From: an uncultured Eubacteriales bacterium | GTDB taxonomy: Bacteria; Bacillota; Clostridia; Monoglobales; Monoglobaceae | Length of the DNA stretch: 7,318 bases | Assembly (NCBI GenBank): GCA_900550775.1 | Contig: URTH01000084.1 | Span: forward strand, 1-7,318 | Direction of reading: 5' to 3' | Shown here: one piece after another, positions 5,152 to 7,318 of the stretch | Position numbering within the stretch: position 1 is the stretch's first letter | How the letters are laid out: each line of letters begins with the position of its first letter | Notes under the pieces: generated by a model | Seen by the model: only the letters and a program-made list of their open reading frames with translations | Database searches by the model: none | Told to the model about the DNA's origin: nothing | Position numbers and translations under genes: made by a program

Positions 5152-6141
5152 TTATAGGGTGTCTGCCGCAATGGCTTCATATTTTTTAAAAAACGCCGTA
5201 AGATCCGAGAATGCCGCGCTGACCCCCTCTTTTTGCAGCACCCTCAAAATGCCCTCGCGCAGTCCGGTGGTGCAGGCAACCGTCCGCGGCAGTGAGAATT
5301 CTTCCATCAGCGTATATCCCGGCAGTACGCCGCCCAGTATGGTGTCCGCGCGCCCCTGCTCCACGCCAAGCTCCTGCATCCGCTCTTGCGGGGTGCGCGT
5401 CATCAGTGCGCGGACGATCGCGTTCATATGTTTTTTTTCAATCACGTATCCGTGTGGCGAAAAGGCCGCCGTTTTATTTTGGGATAAAATGCGGTCGATG
5501 GCCGGCAGGGCAACCGCGCTGCCGCCCAATCCGATCAGAGAAAGGCCGACTGCCTCCTTTAAAAAAGGAACGCCGTCCCATGCCTTAGCCAGCGCCTCTT
5601 TGACCCGTGCCGCGTTTTCTGCCAAATCACCCTCCCGAAGAAACCGATCCGTCAGTGACATGGCACCGAACGGCAGACTGATGCGGCCGCCGATTCGACC
5701 ATTGCGGACGAGAATCAATTCGGTGCTGCCGCCGCCGGTGTCGCAGATCAGCGCGTCCTTTTGCTGCGGCAGCCCGGCCAGCACACCCTGAAAATCAAAA
5801 AACGCCTCCAGCTGTCCCGATATGACGTTCAGCCGGATTCCGGTTTCGCGTTCTACGCGTTCACAAAAGGCTGCGCCGTTTTTCGCCTTGCGCACGGCCG
5901 CGGTTGCCACAGCCAGAATCTTTGTGCCGGCATCTTCGGCCATGGTGTGAAACTTTTTCAGTACCGCTGCCGTGCGTGCGGCGGCGTCTTCTCTGATGCG
6001 CTGCGCATCGCCCATGCCCTCGCTCAGCCGTGTCATGACGCGCTCTCTGGTTAATATGCGGATAGAGCCTTCTTCTTCCTCCTCCAGCAAATACATTCTT
6101 GAAGAATTGGAGCCTAAATCAATCAGTGCAAATTTCATCAT
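5152..6141 (-). CDS. Ppx/GppA family phosphatase (exopolyphosphatase or pppGpp phosphohydrolase)
   Basis: The 329-residue product has the actin-like fold signatures of the Ppx/GppA family in order: D-L-G-S-N-S-S-R (8-15, first phosphate loop), A-V-A-T-A-A-V-R (77-84), S-G-Q-L-E-A (108-113) with the expected catalytic Glu at 112, D-T-G-G-G-S-T-E-L (134-142, second phosphate loop), G-L-G-G-S-A (204-209), and C-terminal R-A-D (264-266) and G-L-R-E-G-I-L (293-299). Family members release phosphate from polyphosphate or the 5' phosphate of pppGpp in the cytoplasm; sequence does not separate the two. The length is that of the short, two-domain form without the HD-like extension of E. coli PPX. I chose the first ATG of a tandem ATGATG, with AAGGAG (6148-6153) 6 bases upstream; the second ATG at 6138 is equally possible. 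It overlaps the AraC gene by 23 bases, suggesting translational coupling. Confidence 0.92.
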   Translation of the reverse strand: MMKFALIDLGSNSSRMYLLEEEEEGSIRILTRERVMTRLSEGMGDAQRIREDAAARTAAVLKKFHTMAEDAGTKILAVATAAVRKAKNGAAFCERVERETGIRLNVISGQLEAFFDFQGVLAGLPQQKDALICDTGGGSTELILVRNGRIGGRISLPFGAMSLTDRFLREGDLAENAARVKEALAKAWDGVPFLKEAVGLSLIGLGGSAVALPAIDRILSQNKTAAFSPHGYVIEKKHMNAIVRALMTRTPQERMQELGVEQGRADTILGGVLPGYTLMEEFSLPRTVACTTGLREGILRVLQKEGVSAAFSDLTAFFKKYEAIAADTL

Positions 6142-7024
6142 CTTCCTCTCCTTCCCCGGTCGGACAAAAACCAGCCGCACGCAATCGGAATTTGGCGGAT
6201 TTTTGCCTTTGGCAATCGGAAAGTCCTTCGCCGCGGTAGGCGCGCGGCGTCTGTCCTTTTATTTTTTTAAAGATTCGGATAAAATAGCTTAAATCGTTAA
6301 AGCCGCATGCAAAGCATACCTCCGTCACGCTCATCTCGCCGGCAAGCAGCATCTCGCACGCCGCCTCGATGCGATATACCGTGATATATTCAAACGGCGT
6401 CTGCCCGGTAATCTCCTTAAAATACCGGCAAAAGTAGTTGGGGCTGAGTCCGCAGGCCTGCGCCAGATCGGGAAGGGTGACTTTGGATGCGTAATTTTCC
6501 TCGATCATCTCCATCGCCGCCTTGACCTTTTCCAGCTTTACATTAAAATGTACCGTATCGCCGATATTTTTTTGCATCATGTCGGCCGCAAGCAAATACA
6601 GCTCGCCGATGACGGCGGCCTCAAAGCCGCAGCCCCTCTCCCGCATTGCGACAAACATGCGCGCAATGCCGCCGTGATCGCGGTAGCGTACTGTTTTTTG
6701 AAGCTTTGTTTTTGTAAGGTTGCGGCAGCGCGGCACGCAGTAGAGTACCGACGGCATAAAGACCAGGCATTCGTAGCGGCACTGCTTGGGGACGGCGCTG
6801 TGAATCACGCCGCCGGGAAGAAACAGGCTTTCGCCCGTCCGAAGCGCAAGCGGCCGCTCATTGATGGTAAGATGCAGGGTTCCCTCCGCGACGTGAATGA
6901 TCTCATATTCCTGATGCCAATGCGTCTGCATCCGATAGCGGGGATGTGATGCGTCAATTGCATAGAGTTCTAATGGGAAATCGGCGGTGCCGCGCTGCCG
7001 CCGTTCATGATATAAGTAATTCAT
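6119..7024 (-). CDS. AraC-family transcriptional regulator with N-terminal cupin sensor, probable fucose-gene regulator
   Basis: The 301-residue protein has a cupin-type sensor domain (about 15-90; H-W-H at 35-37 with E-I-I-H, then a G-E-S-L-F-L-P-G-G-V-I-H segment at 64-75) and two C-terminal helix-turn-helix units (about 164-264). The second carries V-T-E-V-C-F-A-C-G-F-N-D-L-S-Y-F-I-R-x-F-K-K, close to the AraC/XylS signature. ATG at 7024 is chosen because GGGAGG lies just upstream (spacing 4, short); an in-frame TTG at 7036 sits next to that site and is unlikely. Adjacency and divergence from fucI suggest it senses L-fucose or a metabolite and controls fucose catabolism, which is inferred from position only. 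After the DNA-binding region there is an unusual 37-residue hydrophilic tail whose codons contain the downstream gene's ribosome site. Confidence 0.93.
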   Translation of the reverse strand: MNYLYHERRQRGTADFPLELYAIDASHPRYRMQTHWHQEYEIIHVAEGTLHLTINERPLALRTGESLFLPGGVIHSAVPKQCRYECLVFMPSVLYCVPRCRNLTKTKLQKTVRYRDHGGIARMFVAMRERGCGFEAAVIGELYLLAADMMQKNIGDTVHFNVKLEKVKAAMEMIEENYASKVTLPDLAQACGLSPNYFCRYFKEITGQTPFEYITVYRIEAACEMLLAGEMSVTEVCFACGFNDLSYFIRIFKKIKGQTPRAYRGEGLSDCQRQKSAKFRLRAAGFCPTGEGEEDDEICTD

Positions 7025-7061
7025 AGTTCCTCCCAATCGTAAAATACTTCTACTTTTTCTT

Positions 7062-7091
7062 AGTATAACACAAGAATTTTTACTCTGTCAA
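7062..7091 (-). promoter_or_regulatory. Strong SigA-type promoter for the araC-like/ppx-like operon
   Basis: The minus strand shows consensus TTGACA (7086-7091), an 18-base spacer and TATACT (7062-7067), with TG one base before the -10 box. Transcription would start near 7055. No other promoter is evident before the Ppx/GppA gene, so both genes are probably read from here. The -35 box lies 3 bases from the -10 box of the opposing fucI promoter, so the two promoters overlap back to back. Confidence 0.78.
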
Positions 7092-7094
7092 TTC

Positions 7095-7100
7095 TATAAT
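7095..7100 (+). promoter_or_regulatory. -10 element of the fucI promoter, lacking a good -35
   Basis: A consensus TATAAT lies 36 bases before the fucI start. At the 17-base spacing the -35 position (7072-7077) reads AAGAAT, far from TTGACA, and no better hexamer is found at 16 or 18 bases. Such promoters are often activator-dependent, which fits the adjacent AraC-family gene. The -35 region falls inside the spacer of the opposing regulator promoter. Confidence 0.55.
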
Positions 7101-7111
7101 GATAGTATCAT
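7099..7111. promoter_or_regulatory. Perfect 13-base palindrome over the fucI transcription start region, candidate operator
   Basis: ATGATA-G-TATCAT is a perfect inverted repeat with a single central base. It overlaps the end of the fucI -10 box and the expected start of transcription, and lies 8 bases upstream of the -35 of the divergent regulator promoter. This is a position typical for a repressor site. AraC proteins usually bind direct repeats of about 17 bases, so a different dimeric regulator, or chance in AT-rich DNA, are alternatives. Confidence 0.4.
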
Positions 7112-7136
7112 AAAACACTTTAAGGAGGAATGAAGT

Positions 7137-7318
7137 ATGAACAAGCCGAAAATCGGAATCCGTCCGATTATTGACGGACGCTGGGGTGGAGTCAGAGAAA
7201 GCCTGGAGGAACAGACCATGGGCATGGCGACTGCGGCAGCCGCACTGATTGAGGAAAACTTATGCTATCAGGACGGTACGCCGGCGCAGTGCGTGATCGG
7301 CTGTACGACGATTGGCGG
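7137..7318 (+). CDS. fucI: L-fucose isomerase, N-terminal part (cut by the window edge)
   Basis: The first 60 codons are present, and the gene continues past the right edge. The N-terminus [11 protein letters not shown], the [11 protein letters not shown] that follows, and a later C-V-I-G-C-T-T-I-G segment align closely, from memory, with E. coli FucI, where the matching stretch is C-V-I-S-D-T-C-I-A-G. The enzyme converts L-fucose to L-fuculose with Mn2+ in the cytoplasm, the first step of fucose catabolism; related family members also act on D-arabinose. The metal ligands lie further on and are not in view. The start is firm: AAGGAGG (7122-7128) is 8 bases before the ATG. An ATG at 7130 is out of frame, too close to the ribosome site and runs only 14 codons. 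Divergent orientation from the AraC-type gene suggests local control. Confidence 0.95.
   Translation, partial: MNKPKIGIRPIIDGRWGGVRESLEEQTMGMATAAAALIEENLCYQDGTPAQCVIGCTTIG

Noticed and set aside
5144..5791. Rightward 215-codon open frame antisense to the Ppx/GppA gene
   Set aside because: No ribosome site and no recognisable protein; the opposite strand carries all Ppx/GppA motifs.
6142..6180. Upstream in-frame start (6180) for the Ppx/GppA gene
   Set aside because: The added residues do not belong to the family N-terminus, and the AAGGAG site points to the ATGATG at 6141/6138.
7025..7036. TTG at 7036 as start of the AraC-family gene
   Set aside because: It lies at the ribosome site itself; the ATG at 7024 is the one that site serves.

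Overview
The window looks like chromosomal DNA of a Firmicute of the class Clostridia, possibly a gut member of the Oscillospiraceae or Lachnospiraceae. The grounds are purine-rich Shine-Dalgarno sites before almost every gene, consensus SigA-type promoters with AT-rich spacers, TTG starts, a GAT/GVT collagen-like protein typical of Firmicutes, and AraC-controlled L-fucose catabolism. Genus cannot be decided from the sequence.

Layout. (1) 1-987, rightward: the last codons of a protein that may be a large serine recombinase, then an unrecognised 40-residue ORF that overlaps the start of a collagen-like protein. That protein has a five-cysteine run, 21 nine-base GXT repeats and a beta-sandwich-like C-terminal domain. 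(2) 1031-2973, leftward: a purine-salvage pair, an NCS2 nucleobase permease followed 29 bases later by a PRPP-dependent phosphoribosyltransferase. A bidirectional terminator separates it from the collagen gene. (3) 2974-3324: a divergent intergenic region with one good promoter per direction and a structured leader before the permease. (4) 3325-5106, rightward: a Na/Pi cotransporter with a fused PhoU-like domain, closed by a perfect 14-bp bidirectional terminator. (5) 5152-7024, leftward: an AraC-family regulator overlapping a Ppx/GppA phosphatase. (6) 7137 to the end, rightward: the start of L-fucose isomerase, divergent from the AraC gene across tightly packed promoters and a 13-base palindrome.

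How the genes fit together. The permease imports a purine base and the phosphoribosyltransferase would trap it as a nucleotide. The Na/Pi transporter imports phosphate, and the Ppx/GppA protein may act on polyphosphate or (p)ppGpp, so phosphate and nucleotide metabolism recur across the window, but only the permease/transferase pair and the AraC/Ppx pair are supported as operons. The AraC regulator is the obvious candidate controller of the fucose genes.

I see no convincing new multi-gene system. The least explained elements are the 40-residue ORF coupled to the collagen-like gene, the permease leader with two mutually exclusive foldings, and the AraC/fucI control region.
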